From the NCBI RefSeq assembly GCF_936916975.1, contig NZ_CAKZGO010000005.1:124001-188000 (forward strand): a stretch of DNA of 64,000 bases, read 5' to 3'. The stretch is from an uncultured Dongia sp. GTDB taxonomy: Bacteria; Pseudomonadota; Alphaproteobacteria; Dongiales; Dongiaceae. Shown piece by piece: positions 1 to 9,112 of this stretch. Each line of letters starts with the position of its first letter. Position 1 is the first letter of the stretch. Position numbers and translations under genes: made by a program. The notes beneath the pieces were generated by a model that was given only the letters and a program-made list of their open reading frames with translations, was not told where the DNA came from and made no database searches.

Positions 1-348
1 CTGCTCCATCTCATCGACGGAACCCAGGACGATGTTGCCGGCGCCTACAAGACCATCCGCAAGGAGCTGAAGGCCTATAGCTCTGTGCTGGCGGCAAAGC
101 CGGAACTCGTGGCGCTCAACAAATGCGATGCCCTGACCGACGAAGAAATCGAAGAAAAGGCCGCCGCTCTCAAGAAAGCGGCGAAGCTCAAGAAGGGGCA
201 AGTTGTTTACCGTGTGTCTGGCGCTGCCGGTATCAACGTCAAGGAATTGATGCGCACGATGCTGGGCATCATCGATACGGATAAAGCGCGCGAAGTCGAA
301 GAAGCGAACGATATGAGCCAAGGCATCGAGATCGACGCCGACGCGTAA
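1..348 (+). CDS. obgE: GTPase ObgE/CgtA, C-terminal part (gene begins before the window)
   Basis: The reading frame is open from base 1, so only the last 115 codons are present. The fragment carries the G4 guanine-binding motif NKCD and then the G5-like VSGAAG segment, followed by the end of the G domain and a short acidic tail. Obg GTPases act in late 50S ribosome assembly and the stringent response. Obg directly upstream of proB is a common alphaproteobacterial arrangement, which supports the call. The N-terminal glycine-rich Obg fold and the P-loop lie outside the window. The gene ends 29 bases before proB and is probably co-transcribed with it. Confidence 0.9.
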   Translation: MLHLIDGTQDDVAGAYKTIRKELKAYSSVLAAKPELVALNKCDALTDEEIEEKAAALKKAAKLKKGQVVYRVSGAAGINVKELMRTMLGIIDTDKAREVEEANDMSQGIEIDADA

Positions 349-377
349 GGATCAGGGCAGCGTAAGGGGGCGCTGAC

Positions 378-1520
378 ATGAGTGAGAAGAAACGGGTACA
401 ATCCAAGGAACGGTCGCTCAGTAGCGCCAAGCGGATCGTCATCAAGATCGGCTCGGCTTTGTTGGTCGATGACGAGACCGGCGGTATTCGCCGCAAATGG
501 CTCGATGCGCTCGCCGACGATGTCGCCGTCTTGCGCGAACAGGGCAAGGAAGTTCTGCTGGTATCGTCGGGTGCCATCGCCGTCGGCCGCCGCCACCTCG
601 GCCTGACCGAAGGGGTCCTGCGCCTGGAGGAAAAACAGGCGGCTGCCGCAACCGGCCAGATCCGTCTCGCACACGCCTATCAGGAAACGCTGGCCCGTCA
701 CGGCATCACCGTGGCCCAGGTGCTGCTTACCCTCGACGACACCGAGGAGCGCCGCCGCCATCTCAACGCGCGCTCGACCTTGGCGACACTGCTGCAGATG
801 GGCGCCGTCCCGGTCATCAATGAAAACGACACGGTGGCCACCAGCGAGATCCGCTTTGGTGACAATGACCGCTTAGCGGCCCGCGTCGGTGCCATGATCA
901 GCGCCGATACGCTGGTGCTGCTTTCCGACATCGATGGCCTTTACACCGCCGATCCGCGCAAGGACAAATCCGCGGCCTTCATCGGCGAGATCACCGAAGT
1001 CACCGCGGATATCGAAGCCATGGCCGGCGTGGCGCCGGCCGGCTATTCGTCGGGTGGCATGGTCACCAAGATTGCCGCGGCACGCATCGCCATGTCGGCC
1101 GGTTGCCGCATGGTCATCGCGAGCGGCAAGAAGATGAACCCGCTGCAGGCGATCCTTGATGGCGGCACCTGTTCCTGGTTCCTGCCGGCGAGCGGCCCGA
1201 AGACCGCGCGCAAGAGCTGGATCGGCGGTTCGCTGAAAGCCAAGGGCAAGCTCGTGGTCGATGACGGTGCCTTGACGGCACTGAAGGGCGGACGGTCCTT
1301 GCTGCCGGCCGGGATTATCCGGGTCGAAGGGCGTTTCGAGCGCGGCGATGCAGTGCTCGTGGTGGACAATGCCGGCAATGAGATCGCCCGTGGCCTCGCC
1401 GCCTATGACGCCGCCGACGCCAAGCTCATCATGGGCCATAAATCGAAGGAGATTGCGGCCTTGCTCGGCTATCGCGGGCGTGATGAGATGATCCACCGGG
1501 ATGATCTGGTCGTCAGCTAA
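378..1520 (+). CDS. proB: Glutamate 5-kinase
   Basis: Phosphorylates L-glutamate to gamma-glutamyl phosphate, the first step of proline synthesis in the cytosol. The 380-residue protein has an amino acid kinase domain (about residues 18-270) with KIGSALL near residue 23, [10 protein letters not shown], the substrate loop INENDTVAT and [12 protein letters not shown], then [12 protein letters not shown]-terminal PUA domain (about 290-370) follows, as in full-length bacterial ProB. The ATG at 378 follows a GGGGGCG stretch and is the first plausible start. proA begins 9 bases after the stop, so the two genes form an operon. Proline feedback control through the kinase domain is expected from the family. 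Confidence 0.97.
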   Translation: MSEKKRVQSKERSLSSAKRIVIKIGSALLVDDETGGIRRKWLDALADDVAVLREQGKEVLLVSSGAIAVGRRHLGLTEGVLRLEEKQAAAATGQIRLAHAYQETLARHGITVAQVLLTLDDTEERRRHLNARSTLATLLQMGAVPVINENDTVATSEIRFGDNDRLAARVGAMISADTLVLLSDIDGLYTADPRKDKSAAFIGEITEVTADIEAMAGVAPAGYSSGGMVTKIAAARIAMSAGCRMVIASGKKMNPLQAILDGGTCSWFLPASGPKTARKSWIGGSLKAKGKLVVDDGALTALKGGRSLLPAGIIRVEGRFERGDAVLVVDNAGNEIARGLAAYDAADAKLIMGHKSKEIAALLGYRGRDEMIHRDDLVVS

Positions 1521-1529
1521 GGACACGAT

Positions 1530-2813
1530 ATGACCGCGCTCAAGAAAGATGTTGGTGGCGATACGCTGTTGAATGAGATGCTGGCGCTGGGGCGTGCGGC
1601 CAAGGCCGCCTCCGCGAAGCTCGCCCAGGCGCCGCGGGAGAAGAAGGATCTGGCGCTCAAGGCCATGGCCGCTGAAATCCGTGCGCAGGCTGCGAAGATT
1701 CTGGCCGCCAATGAGCGCGACATGAACACGGCGCGCACGCGTGGCCTCAGCGGTGCCTTGCTGGATCGGCTGCTACTTGATGCCAAGCGTGTCGAAGGCA
1801 TGGCGACAGGCCTTGAAGAAATTGCCCAATTGCCCGATCCCGTCGGCCGCTCGCTCGGCGCCTGGGATCGGCCCAATGGATTGAAGATCGAGCGCGTCTC
1901 GGTGCCGCTCGGTGTCATCGGCATCATCTATGAAAGCCGCCCCAATGTGACGGCAGATGCTGCCGGCCTGTGTTTGAAATCCGGCAATGCCGCCATCCTG
2001 CGCGGCGGATCGGAAAGTGCCCATAGCGCTGCCGCCATTCTCGATTGCCTGCAGGAAGGTCTTTGCGCGGCGGGTCTGCCCAAGGCCGCGATCCAGCGCT
2101 TGCCCACCACTGATCGCGCGGCCGTCGGCATCATGCTCGGCATGACGGAGAGCATCGACCTCATCATCCCGCGCGGTGGCAAAGGTCTCATCGAACGTGT
2201 GGCTAACGAAAGCCGCATCCCGGTCCTCAAACATCTCGACGGTATTTGCCACACCTATATCGATGGCGAAGCCGACCCCGAGATGGCACGCAAGATTGCG
2301 GTCAACGCCAAGATGCGCCGCACCGGTATCTGTGGTGCCACCGAAACTCTGCTGATCGACCGGCCGGCATTGGCCTTTGCGAAGCCCATCCTCGACGATC
2401 TCATCAAGGCCGGTTGCGAGCTGCGGGGTGATGCGGCCATCCAGGCGCTCGACAAGCGCGTCAGTGCGGCGTCGCCGGAAGATTGGGATACCGAATATCT
2501 CGATGCGATCCTGTCAGTGCGCGTGGTCGATGGGGTGAGTGGTGCGATCGAACATATCGAGCGCCACTCCTCGCATCACACCGAGGCGATCGTCACCAAG
2601 AATGCGGCCACCGCGGCGCGCTTCCTGAACGAGATCGATTCCGGTATCGTCATCTGGAACAGTTCGACCCAGTTCGCCGATGGCGGCGAGTTTGGCATGG
2701 GCGCCGAGATCGGCATTTCCACCGGCAAGCTGCATGCGCGGGGGCCGGTGGGGGCGGAACAGCTCACCTCCTACAAATACATCGTGCGCGGCGACGGCCA
2801 GGTACGGCCGTAA
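1530..2813 (+). CDS. proA: Gamma-glutamyl phosphate reductase
   Basis: NADPH-dependent reduction of gamma-glutamyl phosphate to glutamate 5-semialdehyde, the second step of proline synthesis. The 427-residue protein has the aldehyde dehydrogenase fold. The catalytic cysteine is C268 in [13 protein letters not shown], and family signatures include [24 protein letters not shown] and the C-terminal [13 protein letters not shown]. It starts 9 bases after proB and its stop is only 2 bases before the GTG of nadD, so proB-proA-nadD are very likely one transcript. Confidence 0.97.
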   Translation: MTALKKDVGGDTLLNEMLALGRAAKAASAKLAQAPREKKDLALKAMAAEIRAQAAKILAANERDMNTARTRGLSGALLDRLLLDAKRVEGMATGLEEIAQLPDPVGRSLGAWDRPNGLKIERVSVPLGVIGIIYESRPNVTADAAGLCLKSGNAAILRGGSESAHSAAAILDCLQEGLCAAGLPKAAIQRLPTTDRAAVGIMLGMTESIDLIIPRGGKGLIERVANESRIPVLKHLDGICHTYIDGEADPEMARKIAVNAKMRRTGICGATETLLIDRPALAFAKPILDDLIKAGCELRGDAAIQALDKRVSAASPEDWDTEYLDAILSVRVVDGVSGAIEHIERHSSHHTEAIVTKNAATAARFLNEIDSGIVIWNSSTQFADGGEFGMGAEIGISTGKLHARGPVGAEQLTSYKYIVRGDGQVRP

Positions 2814-2815
2814 GC

Positions 2816-3466
2816 GTGGGCACGGTCGCGCGCAAGATCGGCATCCTGGGCGGTTCCTTCAATCCGGCTCATGACGGGCACCGGGATATCAGCCTGGCTG
2901 CCCTGGCCTATCTCGGCCTCGACGAAGTCTGGTGGATGGTGGCGCCCCAGAATCCCTTGAAAAGCAGCAATGGCATGGCTTCGTTTGCCGCCCGAATGGC
3001 CGAAGCGAAACGGGTGGCGCATCATCCCCGCATCCGGGTCACGGATATCGAGCGCCGTTTCGGCACCCGCTATACCGCAGACACGCTCCGGCGCCTCACC
3101 CGCAAGTTCGCCGACTTTCGTTTCGTCTGGCTGATGGGTGCCGACAACCTTGCCGGCATGGATCAGTGGAAGGATTGGCAACAGATCTTTCATACGGTGC
3201 CAATTGCGGTTTTTGACCGTCCGACATATACTTACCGTGCACTGGCCGCTAAAGCGGCACGGCGATTCGCCTGTTTTCGGGCGCGGGAGCAAGCAGCCCG
3301 AACGCTGGTCACATCGCCACCGCCGGCGTGGACATTTGTGCATCATCGATTGAACCCGATCTCAGCCACCGAAATCCGCCGTAGGCGGCTGTGGGGTGAG
3401 ACGGGTCCAGGAGAGTCCAACCTCGGGGCGGCAGCCGACAACGCCCCGATGACGATTGATCTGTAA
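2816..3466 (+). CDS. nadD: Nicotinate-nucleotide adenylyltransferase
   Basis: Transfers AMP from ATP to nicotinate mononucleotide in NAD synthesis. The GTG at 2816 gives 216 residues, the usual family length. Its N-terminus places the nucleotidyltransferase signature GGSFNPAHDGH at residues 12-22, and the C-terminal SATEIRRR matches the second conserved motif (ISxTxIR). The frame is open further upstream into proA, but that extension is only shadow sequence. The GTG lies 2 bases after the proA stop, suggesting coupled translation. The frame ends at 3466, shortly before the rsfS ribosome-binding site. Confidence 0.93.
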   Translation: MGTVARKIGILGGSFNPAHDGHRDISLAALAYLGLDEVWWMVAPQNPLKSSNGMASFAARMAEAKRVAHHPRIRVTDIERRFGTRYTADTLRRLTRKFADFRFVWLMGADNLAGMDQWKDWQQIFHTVPIAVFDRPTYTYRALAAKAARRFACFRAREQAARTLVTSPPPAWTFVHHRLNPISATEIRRRRLWGETGPGESNLGAAADNAPMTIDL

Positions 3467-3477
3467 CGCCGGCCTCT

Positions 3478-3495
3478 AGGAGGATTAACGCCATT
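3478..3495 (+). promoter_or_regulatory. Strong Shine-Dalgarno placed for an ATT start codon of rsfS
   Basis: AGGAGG at 3478-3483 is followed after 9 bases by ATT at 3493, in frame with rsfS. No ATG, GTG or TTG lies in frame between the upstream stop (TGA at 3457) and the GTG at 3634, and that GTG has no comparable ribosome-binding site. This makes ATT the best-supported start, a rare codon that is used in infC and a few other genes. Confidence 0.6.
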
Positions 3496-4113
3496 TCCGA
3501 AAAGAACACCGCGGTTGGCCGGAAGACCGCAGCTAAATCTACCGGCAAAAGCAAACCCGCCACGAAGAAGGCCGCGCCGAAGAAGGCATCTGCTCCCAAG
3601 GGAGCGAAGGCCGCCGTCAAGAAGAAGACGGCAGTGAAGTCGAAGGTGGCAACAAAATCCAAGACTGTCACAAAGCCAAAGGCCGGGGGCAAGAAGCCCG
3701 CGGTAAAGGCGGTTGGCACGAAGGCCATTGCACCGACGGCATCGCGGCCGATCGACCAGTGGTCGCGCAATCTCCTGAAGATCGTCGAGAAATCCCTGGA
3801 TGCCGACAAGGCTGAGGACGTCGTGACGATCGATCTGTCCGGCAAATCGGCGATTGCCGATTACATGGTGATCGCCACCGGTCGCAACACCCGTCAGCTG
3901 GCGTCCATGGCTCATCACATTGCCGAAAAGCTCGGCAAGGCCGGGGCGAAGCCGATCGGTATCGAAGGCATCAGCCAGGGCGACTGGGTGCTGGTGGACG
4001 GCAACGACATCATTATCCACCTGTTCCGGCCGGACGTGCGCCAGCTCTACAGCCTGGAGAAGATGTGGGGCATTGACCAGCCGGAACCGGAAACGCTGCA
4101 GGCTGTCGGCTAA
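3493..4113 (+). CDS. rsfS: Ribosomal silencing factor RsfS with a lysine/alanine-rich N-terminal tail
   Basis: RsfS (YbeB/Iojap family) binds protein uL14 on the large subunit and blocks subunit joining. The C-terminal core (IDQWSRNLLKIVEKSL onward, about 110 residues) has the family motifs DYMVIATGRNTRQLASMA, EGISQGDWVLVD and LEKMWG. Starting at ATT 3493 gives 206 residues with about 85 extra at the front, made of K/A/P/T repeats such as KPATKKAAPKKASAPKG that resemble a histone H1 tail. A GTG at 3634 would give 159 residues and still keep half of the tail. Codon use of the tail is normal coding sequence. The gene follows nadD as in many alphaproteobacteria, but the usual rlmH is missing downstream. 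Function is certain, the start less so. Confidence 0.85.
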   Translation: MSEKNTAVGRKTAAKSTGKSKPATKKAAPKKASAPKGAKAAVKKKTAVKSKVATKSKTVTKPKAGGKKPAVKAVGTKAIAPTASRPIDQWSRNLLKIVEKSLDADKAEDVVTIDLSGKSAIADYMVIATGRNTRQLASMAHHIAEKLGKAGAKPIGIEGISQGDWVLVDGNDIIIHLFRPDVRQLYSLEKMWGIDQPEPETLQAVG

Positions 4114-4114
4114 T

Positions 4115-5815
4115 CTAGCCAGCTGTCTGAGGTGGCGCTGAACTGATATCGGCCTGATTGCCGAAGGCTGTGCCCAGCATGCCCTGGGCGATGGCTTCCG
4201 CGCCGACGACGATGCGGTCGGCGCCGTGGAGTTTGAGATGGTCGATCTCGTCGCTGGAGAAGGCGCGGGCGATGATCTCCAGCGATGGGTTGGCGGCACG
4301 CGCCTGCTCGACGGCTTGCCCCGCCTCGAACGCATTGTCGATCGCCACGAACAATCGCCGGGCCCCCGTCATGTTGGCAGCAGCAATGGCATTGGGATCC
4401 GCGGCATTGGCGGCGATGACTTCGATCCCGTCCGCGCGCAGGCGCTTCAGGGCATTCGCCCGATCTTCGATCACCAGGAATGGCAGTCCCGCTCGGCGCA
4501 GATAGTCGATGAGGGCGTTGCCGACCCGGCCACCTCCCACGATGACGGTGTGCTGGCTGAGGCCGGTCCTGGTGAGCTGGTCCGCTGAGGCTCTAATTTC
4601 CTGAGCCTCGGCATTCTTGGTATTTTTCCCGGTGAAGCGATCGATCGCCGTAAAGAGGACCGGGTTAGCGAGGATCGAGAGGATGGCGCCGGCCAGGATG
4701 AGGTCGCGCCCTTCCTGCGGCATCAGATTGAGCTCGACGCCCAAGGCCGCCAAGATAAAGGAAAATTCGCCGATCTGCGCCAGACTCGCGGAGATGATCA
4801 GGGCTGTGCCGGTCGGATGCCGGAACAGCCGGACGAGGAGAAAGGCCGCGATCGACTTCCCGAAAACGATGATGCCGAAGGTGGCGGCGACGAGCAGCGG
4901 GCTGCGAATGAGTATCGTTGGATCGAACAGCATGCCGACCGAAACGAAGAAGAGGACGGCAAAGGCATCGCGCAGCGGCAGGGATTCTTCGGCGGCTCGG
5001 TGGCTGAGTTCGGATTCCGCCAGCACCATGCCGGCAAAGAAGGCGCCGAGCGCAAAGGACACGCCGAACAGGGCCGAGGCGCCAAAGGCGACGCCCAGCG
5101 CAATGGCCAGCACGGCGAGGCGGAACAACTCGCGCGATCCAGTATGGGCGATGTAATGCAGGATCCAGGGAATGACCCGCCGCCCGACCACCAGCATGAA
5201 CACGATGAAGGCGGTGACTTTGCCCAGCGTGATCAGCAGCGGCATGAGGAAATCGGCACCACCCTCGGAACCGGCGGTCTGCCCCTCGGTCAAGGCGGCG
5301 GCGAAGGGCGGCAGCAAGACGAGGACGAAGACCATGACCAAATCTTCGACGATCAGCCAGCCGATGGCGATGCGACCGCGATCCGTCTCCAGCGCGTGAC
5401 GTTCCTGCATCGCCCGCAGCAGGACCACGGTTGAGGCGACCGAGAGGGCGAGGCCAAAAACGAGGCCGCCGGCCATCGGCCAGCCGAGCGCCCATGCGAG
5501 ACCCCAGCCCAAGACGGTCGCAAAGGCGATCTGCAGGACAGCGCCCGGAATGGCGATCGCCTTCACCGACAGCAGGTCCTTGAGTGAGAAATGTAGCCCC
5601 ACGCCAAACATCAGCAGGATGACGCCGATCTCAGCTAGTTCCAGCGCCAGTCCCTGATCGGCGACATAGCCGGGGGTGAAGGGACCGACGATCACACCGG
5701 CCAGCAGATATCCGACCAGCGGCGAGATGCGCAGCCGATGCGCCAACGTGCCGAAAACAAAGGCCAAGGCAAGGCTGCCGACGATGGTGGCAATAAGCGG
5801 CGTGGCGTGCGGCAT
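4115..5815 (-). CDS. ybaL: YbaL-type monovalent cation:proton antiporter (CPA2) with TrkA-N domain
   Basis: An inner-membrane cation/proton antiporter of 566 residues. The first 400 residues are about twelve hydrophobic segments, opening with MPHATPLIATIVGSLALAF and RISPLVGYLLAGVIVGPFTPG, very close to the opening of E. coli YbaL. The C-terminal part holds an NAD-binding TrkA-N (RCK) domain starting HTVIVGGGRVGNALIDYL, typical of Kef-like channels whose gating responds to nucleotides or redox state. It runs convergent to rsfS, with the two stops 1 base apart. The exact ion is unknown; K+ or Na+ is expected from the family. Confidence 0.9.
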   Translation of the reverse strand: MPHATPLIATIVGSLALAFVFGTLAHRLRISPLVGYLLAGVIVGPFTPGYVADQGLALELAEIGVILLMFGVGLHFSLKDLLSVKAIAIPGAVLQIAFATVLGWGLAWALGWPMAGGLVFGLALSVASTVVLLRAMQERHALETDRGRIAIGWLIVEDLVMVFVLVLLPPFAAALTEGQTAGSEGGADFLMPLLITLGKVTAFIVFMLVVGRRVIPWILHYIAHTGSRELFRLAVLAIALGVAFGASALFGVSFALGAFFAGMVLAESELSHRAAEESLPLRDAFAVLFFVSVGMLFDPTILIRSPLLVAATFGIIVFGKSIAAFLLVRLFRHPTGTALIISASLAQIGEFSFILAALGVELNLMPQEGRDLILAGAILSILANPVLFTAIDRFTGKNTKNAEAQEIRASADQLTRTGLSQHTVIVGGGRVGNALIDYLRRAGLPFLVIEDRANALKRLRADGIEVIAANAADPNAIAAANMTGARRLFVAIDNAFEAGQAVEQARAANPSLEIIARAFSSDEIDHLKLHGADRIVVGAEAIAQGMLGTAFGNQADISSAPPQTAG

Positions 5816-5931
5816 GGATTCACGTCGCGGGTTCGTTACATGGATGGGTGAGGGGGCCGGATTCCCATATCAAGCCCTTGGCGTATATGGGGATTCAGGG
5901 GGCGGATATCAAGGTTTTGGGTGGCAAAAAT

Positions 5932-6070
5932 CCCCCTCACCCCAACCCCTCTCCCGCGAGGGGAGAGGGGCCGTTGCCACGCAAGTCCGACGAGACAACT
6001 CTGCCAGACTGGTTGTTGCCGGCAGATCTCATTCCCTCTCCCCTTGCGGGAGAGGGATAGGGTGAGGGGG
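5932..6070. repeat. Intergenic inverted repeat, each arm itself a small palindrome
   Basis: The arm at 5932-5970 (CCCCCTCACCCCAACCCCTC then a CGCGAG turn) reappears as an imperfect reverse complement at 6034-6070 (ending GATAGGGTGAGGGGG). Each arm also contains its own hairpin (CTCTCCCGCGAGGGGAGAG; CTCTCCCCTTGCGGGAGAG). The spacer is about 63 bases. Arrangements of this kind occur as dispersed intergenic elements in many proteobacteria. The surrounding 5816-6195 has no gene I can support. The element separates the divergent ybaL and DMT transporter genes. Confidence 0.75.
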
Positions 6071-6195
6071 CGCAAGTGACGTGCGGCCCGCCATGCGAAT
6101 TCCGGGCGATGGGGCAATGGTTTCGCGCTACTCAGGGGTGGTCTGGCTGGCTAGGGTCTGAAACGAGTTCACGCGTTTCGTATCGGAACTACATC

Positions 6196-7086
6196 ATGCT
6201 CACCAATCGCGGTGTTTTGCTGGCGTTTCTCGCCTCCGCCGCCTTCTCGATGAAAGCCATCTTCGTCAAGCTTGCCTATATCTATGGCGTTGACGCTGTC
6301 CTGCTGCTGGCGCTCCGCATGGCGTTTTCCCTGCCGGCTTTGCTGGTGGCGGCCTGGTGGACGGGGCGGAACTCGGAACTGAAGCTGACGGCCCGGGACT
6401 GGCGCAACATCATTTTCCTGGGCTTCGTCGGCTACTATCTCTCCAGCCTGCTCGACTTCCTGGGTCTGGCCTACATCTCGGCGGGGTTGGAGCGGCTGAT
6501 CCTCTTCCTCTATCCGACGGTGGTCGTGCTGATCTCGGTCTATCTGTTCGGCAAGAGCATCAGCCGGCGGGCGATCTTCGCCATGGTGCTGTCCTATATC
6601 GGCATCGGCATCGCCTTCCTGCATGACGTCGAAGTCACCGGCGACCACCGCGCCACCCTGATTGGCGGCGGATTGGTCTTCCTGTGCATGATCACCTACG
6701 CCGTCTATCTCGTGGGTAGCGGGCAGATGACCAACCGCATGGGGTCGACCCGCTTTGCAGCACTCGCGACCAGCGTCGCCGCCGTCTCGGTCATGATCCA
6801 TTTCGTGTTGGCCAGTCCGATCGTCGAGGCCGTGCAACAGCCGTGGCAAGTCTATGCCTATGCGGCCGGGATGGCGGGCCTCTCCACCATCCTGCCGATC
6901 TTCCTGACCGCCAAAGCCATCCAATTGATCGGTGCTTCCAAGGTCTCGATCGTGGGGTCGATCGGGCCGGTCGCCACCATCTTTTTCGGCTGGCTGATCC
7001 TGGGTGAGGATGTCTCGATCGAGCAGATGGTGGGTGCCGCCTTCGTGCTGGGCGGGGTCATGCTGGTCAGTTCCAAAAAAGCCTGA
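6196..7086 (+). CDS. DMT-family (EamA) transporter
   Basis: A 296-residue integral membrane protein of the drug/metabolite transporter superfamily, with ten hydrophobic segments arranged as two EamA halves (about residues 6-138 and 150-292). Recognisable pieces are LTNRGVLLAFLASAAFSMKAI at the front and GSIGPVATIFFGWLILGEDVS in the second half. The ATG at 6196 puts the first membrane segment right after the N-terminus. The frame is open further upstream, but that part is soluble and unlike the family. Substrate unknown; family members export amino acids, nucleobases or drugs. It stands alone between the inverted repeat and prfC. Confidence 0.87.
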   Translation: MLTNRGVLLAFLASAAFSMKAIFVKLAYIYGVDAVLLLALRMAFSLPALLVAAWWTGRNSELKLTARDWRNIIFLGFVGYYLSSLLDFLGLAYISAGLERLILFLYPTVVVLISVYLFGKSISRRAIFAMVLSYIGIGIAFLHDVEVTGDHRATLIGGGLVFLCMITYAVYLVGSGQMTNRMGSTRFAALATSVAAVSVMIHFVLASPIVEAVQQPWQVYAYAAGMAGLSTILPIFLTAKAIQLIGASKVSIVGSIGPVATIFFGWLILGEDVSIEQMVGAAFVLGGVMLVSSKKA

Positions 7087-7194
7087 AAATCAAATAGTTG
7101 CGAATCTGACCTCAGAGAGGATTTGGGTGGAAAATCCGCCCGAATTGCTTAGATTGCGCACCAATCCGTACCCTTACGACATCCCGAGAGATTA

Positions 7195-8781
7195 ATGGCC
7201 AATCTGCCGAATGAAGTATCCCGGCGCAGGACGTTTGCGATCATCGCGCACCCTGACGCCGGCAAGACCACGCTTACAGAAAAGCTGCTGCTGTTCGGCG
7301 GCGCCATCCAGCTGGCCGGTGCCGTCAAGGCGCGTGGCGAGCAGCGCCGCGCGCGGTCGGACTGGATGAAGGTCGAGCGCGAGCGCGGCATCTCGGTCAC
7401 CGCCTCGGTGATGAGCTTTGAATACAAAGGCTGCGCCTTCAACCTGCTGGACACGCCGGGCCACGAGGATTTCAGCGAGGATACCTATCGGACCCTGACC
7501 GCCGTCGATAGCGCGGTGATGGTGATCGATGCTGCCAAGGGTATCGAAGCACAGACCTTGAAGCTGTTCGCTGCCTGCCGCCTGCGCGACGTGCCGATCA
7601 TCACCTTCATCAACAAGATGGACCGCGAGAGCCGTGAGCCGCTAGATCTCCTGTCGGAAATCGAAGACCAGCTGGCGCTCGACGTGACGCCGGCGTCCTG
7701 GCCGATCGGCATGGGGAAGACGTTCCGCGGCTGCTACGATCTCATGAAGGATCGGCTCATCCTGTTCGAGCGCGGCGGCAAGCAGGACGAGGATGTCGTT
7801 GAAATTAAAGGTATTGATGATCCCAAGCTCGATGCCAACCTGAAGCCGGACGAAGTGCAGCGCCTGCGCGACGATATCGAGATGGCCCGCGGCCTCATGA
7901 AGCCGTTCGATCTCGAGGCCTATCGCGAGGGACATCTGTCGCCGGTCTATTTCGGCTCCGCGGTGAACAATTTCGGCGTCGGCGAATTGCTCTCGGGCCT
8001 CGCTGAGATGGCGCCGCCGCCGCGTCCGCAGAAAGCGGCGAGCCGGATGGTCGAGCCGACCGAGGAAAAGACCACGGCCTTCGTGTTCAAGATCCAGGCG
8101 AACATGGACCCGAAGCACCGTGATCGTATTGCTTTTACGCGCCTGTGCTCCGGCAAGTTCGAGCGTGGGATGAAGATGCTGCATGTCCGCTCGGGCAAGC
8201 AGATCAACCTCCATAACCCGGTCGTCTTCCTGGCCCAGGACCGCGAGATCGCGGAAGAGGGCTATGCGGGCGACATCCTCGGCATTCCCAACCACGGCAA
8301 TCTGCGCATCGGCGATACGCTGACCGAGGGCGAGCCGCTGCAGTTTGTGGGCATCCCGAGCTTTGCCCCGGAACACCTGCAGGCGGTGCGGGCCGATGAT
8401 CCGCTCCGCGCCAAGCATCTCGGCAAGGCGCTGGAGCAACTGGCGGAAGAGGGCGCCGCCCGGGTGTTCCGCCCGGAGATCGGCACCGATTATATCGTCG
8501 GGGTCGTGGGCGCGCTGCAGTTCGAGATCCTGGCCGACCGCATCCGGACCGAATACGGCCTGCCGGTCCGGTTCGAGCCGACCAGCCTTCATACTGCGCG
8601 CTGGATCGAAAGCGACGATCCGGCGGCGCTGAAGACCTTCCTCGACGAGACGCGGGCCAGTGTCGGCAAGGACCACAATGGCGATCACGTGTTCCTGGCG
8701 CGCAATGCCTGGCATCTCGACCGGGCCGAGAAGGATCACCCGAAACTGCGCTTCCTCAAGGTGAAGGAACAGGCGCAGTAA
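7195..8781 (+). CDS. prfC: Peptide chain release factor 3
   Basis: A GTPase that recycles RF1/RF2 after translation termination. The 528 residues match the family length. The P-loop AHPDAGKTTL is at residues 18-27, the G3 motif DTPGHEDF near residue 86 and the G4 motif NKMD near residue 139. Domain II and the RF3 C-terminal domain follow, with GVVGALQFEILADRI near the end. It begins ATGGCCAATCTG after a short A/T-rich leader and appears monocistronic; the next gene is convergent and ends 5 bases away. Confidence 0.97.
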   Translation: MANLPNEVSRRRTFAIIAHPDAGKTTLTEKLLLFGGAIQLAGAVKARGEQRRARSDWMKVERERGISVTASVMSFEYKGCAFNLLDTPGHEDFSEDTYRTLTAVDSAVMVIDAAKGIEAQTLKLFAACRLRDVPIITFINKMDRESREPLDLLSEIEDQLALDVTPASWPIGMGKTFRGCYDLMKDRLILFERGGKQDEDVVEIKGIDDPKLDANLKPDEVQRLRDDIEMARGLMKPFDLEAYREGHLSPVYFGSAVNNFGVGELLSGLAEMAPPPRPQKAASRMVEPTEEKTTAFVFKIQANMDPKHRDRIAFTRLCSGKFERGMKMLHVRSGKQINLHNPVVFLAQDREIAEEGYAGDILGIPNHGNLRIGDTLTEGEPLQFVGIPSFAPEHLQAVRADDPLRAKHLGKALEQLAEEGAARVFRPEIGTDYIVGVVGALQFEILADRIRTEYGLPVRFEPTSLHTARWIESDDPAALKTFLDETRASVGKDHNGDHVFLARNAWHLDRAEKDHPKLRFLKVKEQAQ

Positions 8782-8785
8782 AGCC

Positions 8786-9112
8786 TTACGCCTCGCCGCG
8801 GGTCCAGCTGACCTCAAGCGGCTCGCGGAAGGCGAAGCGGGTGAGGTGGCTGCCGATCACGTCCTCCATCCGGGCAAGCGAGTCGACATCGATCGCCGAG
8901 ACGCACATGACCAGGACGTCCTTGCCGGTCGCCAGTTCGCAGAGGCCGAACGGAAACTCGATCCGTCCGGTCTCGGTGTCATGGGTTGCCGGAATCTTGT
9001 GGGCGAAGTGCTTGCACAACTGCCCAAGATAGCGCGCGGGCGAGGTGGTCGGCACGCGCGCCATCGAGGTGAATTTGGTCGCCACGGATTCAGCCATCAT
9101 CATCACCATCAT
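8786..9112 (-). CDS. DUF2218 family protein, probably linked to iron/siderophore handling
   Basis: A small soluble protein of 108 residues with the DUF2218 pattern (RYLGQLCKHFAHKIPATHD, then FPFGLCELA and a C-terminal HLTRFAFREPLEVSW). The domain is usually found next to or fused with siderophore-interacting flavoproteins; its biochemical role is not established. The start ATG at 9112 overlaps the stop of the PadR regulator (ATGA), so translation is coupled. The N-terminus reads MMVMMMAES from a run of ATG/GTG codons, so the true start could be any of these. No siderophore-interacting protein gene is adjacent here. Confidence 0.8.
   Translation of the reverse strand: MMVMMMAESVATKFTSMARVPTTSPARYLGQLCKHFAHKIPATHDTETGRIEFPFGLCELATGKDVLVMCVSAIDVDSLARMEDVIGSHLTRFAFREPLEVSWTRGEA

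Noticed and set aside
9091-9112. CATCATCATCACCATCATC looked like a His-tag coding run
   Set aside because: It lies on the non-coding strand; read leftward it is a run of ATG/GTG codons at the start of the DUF2218 gene.
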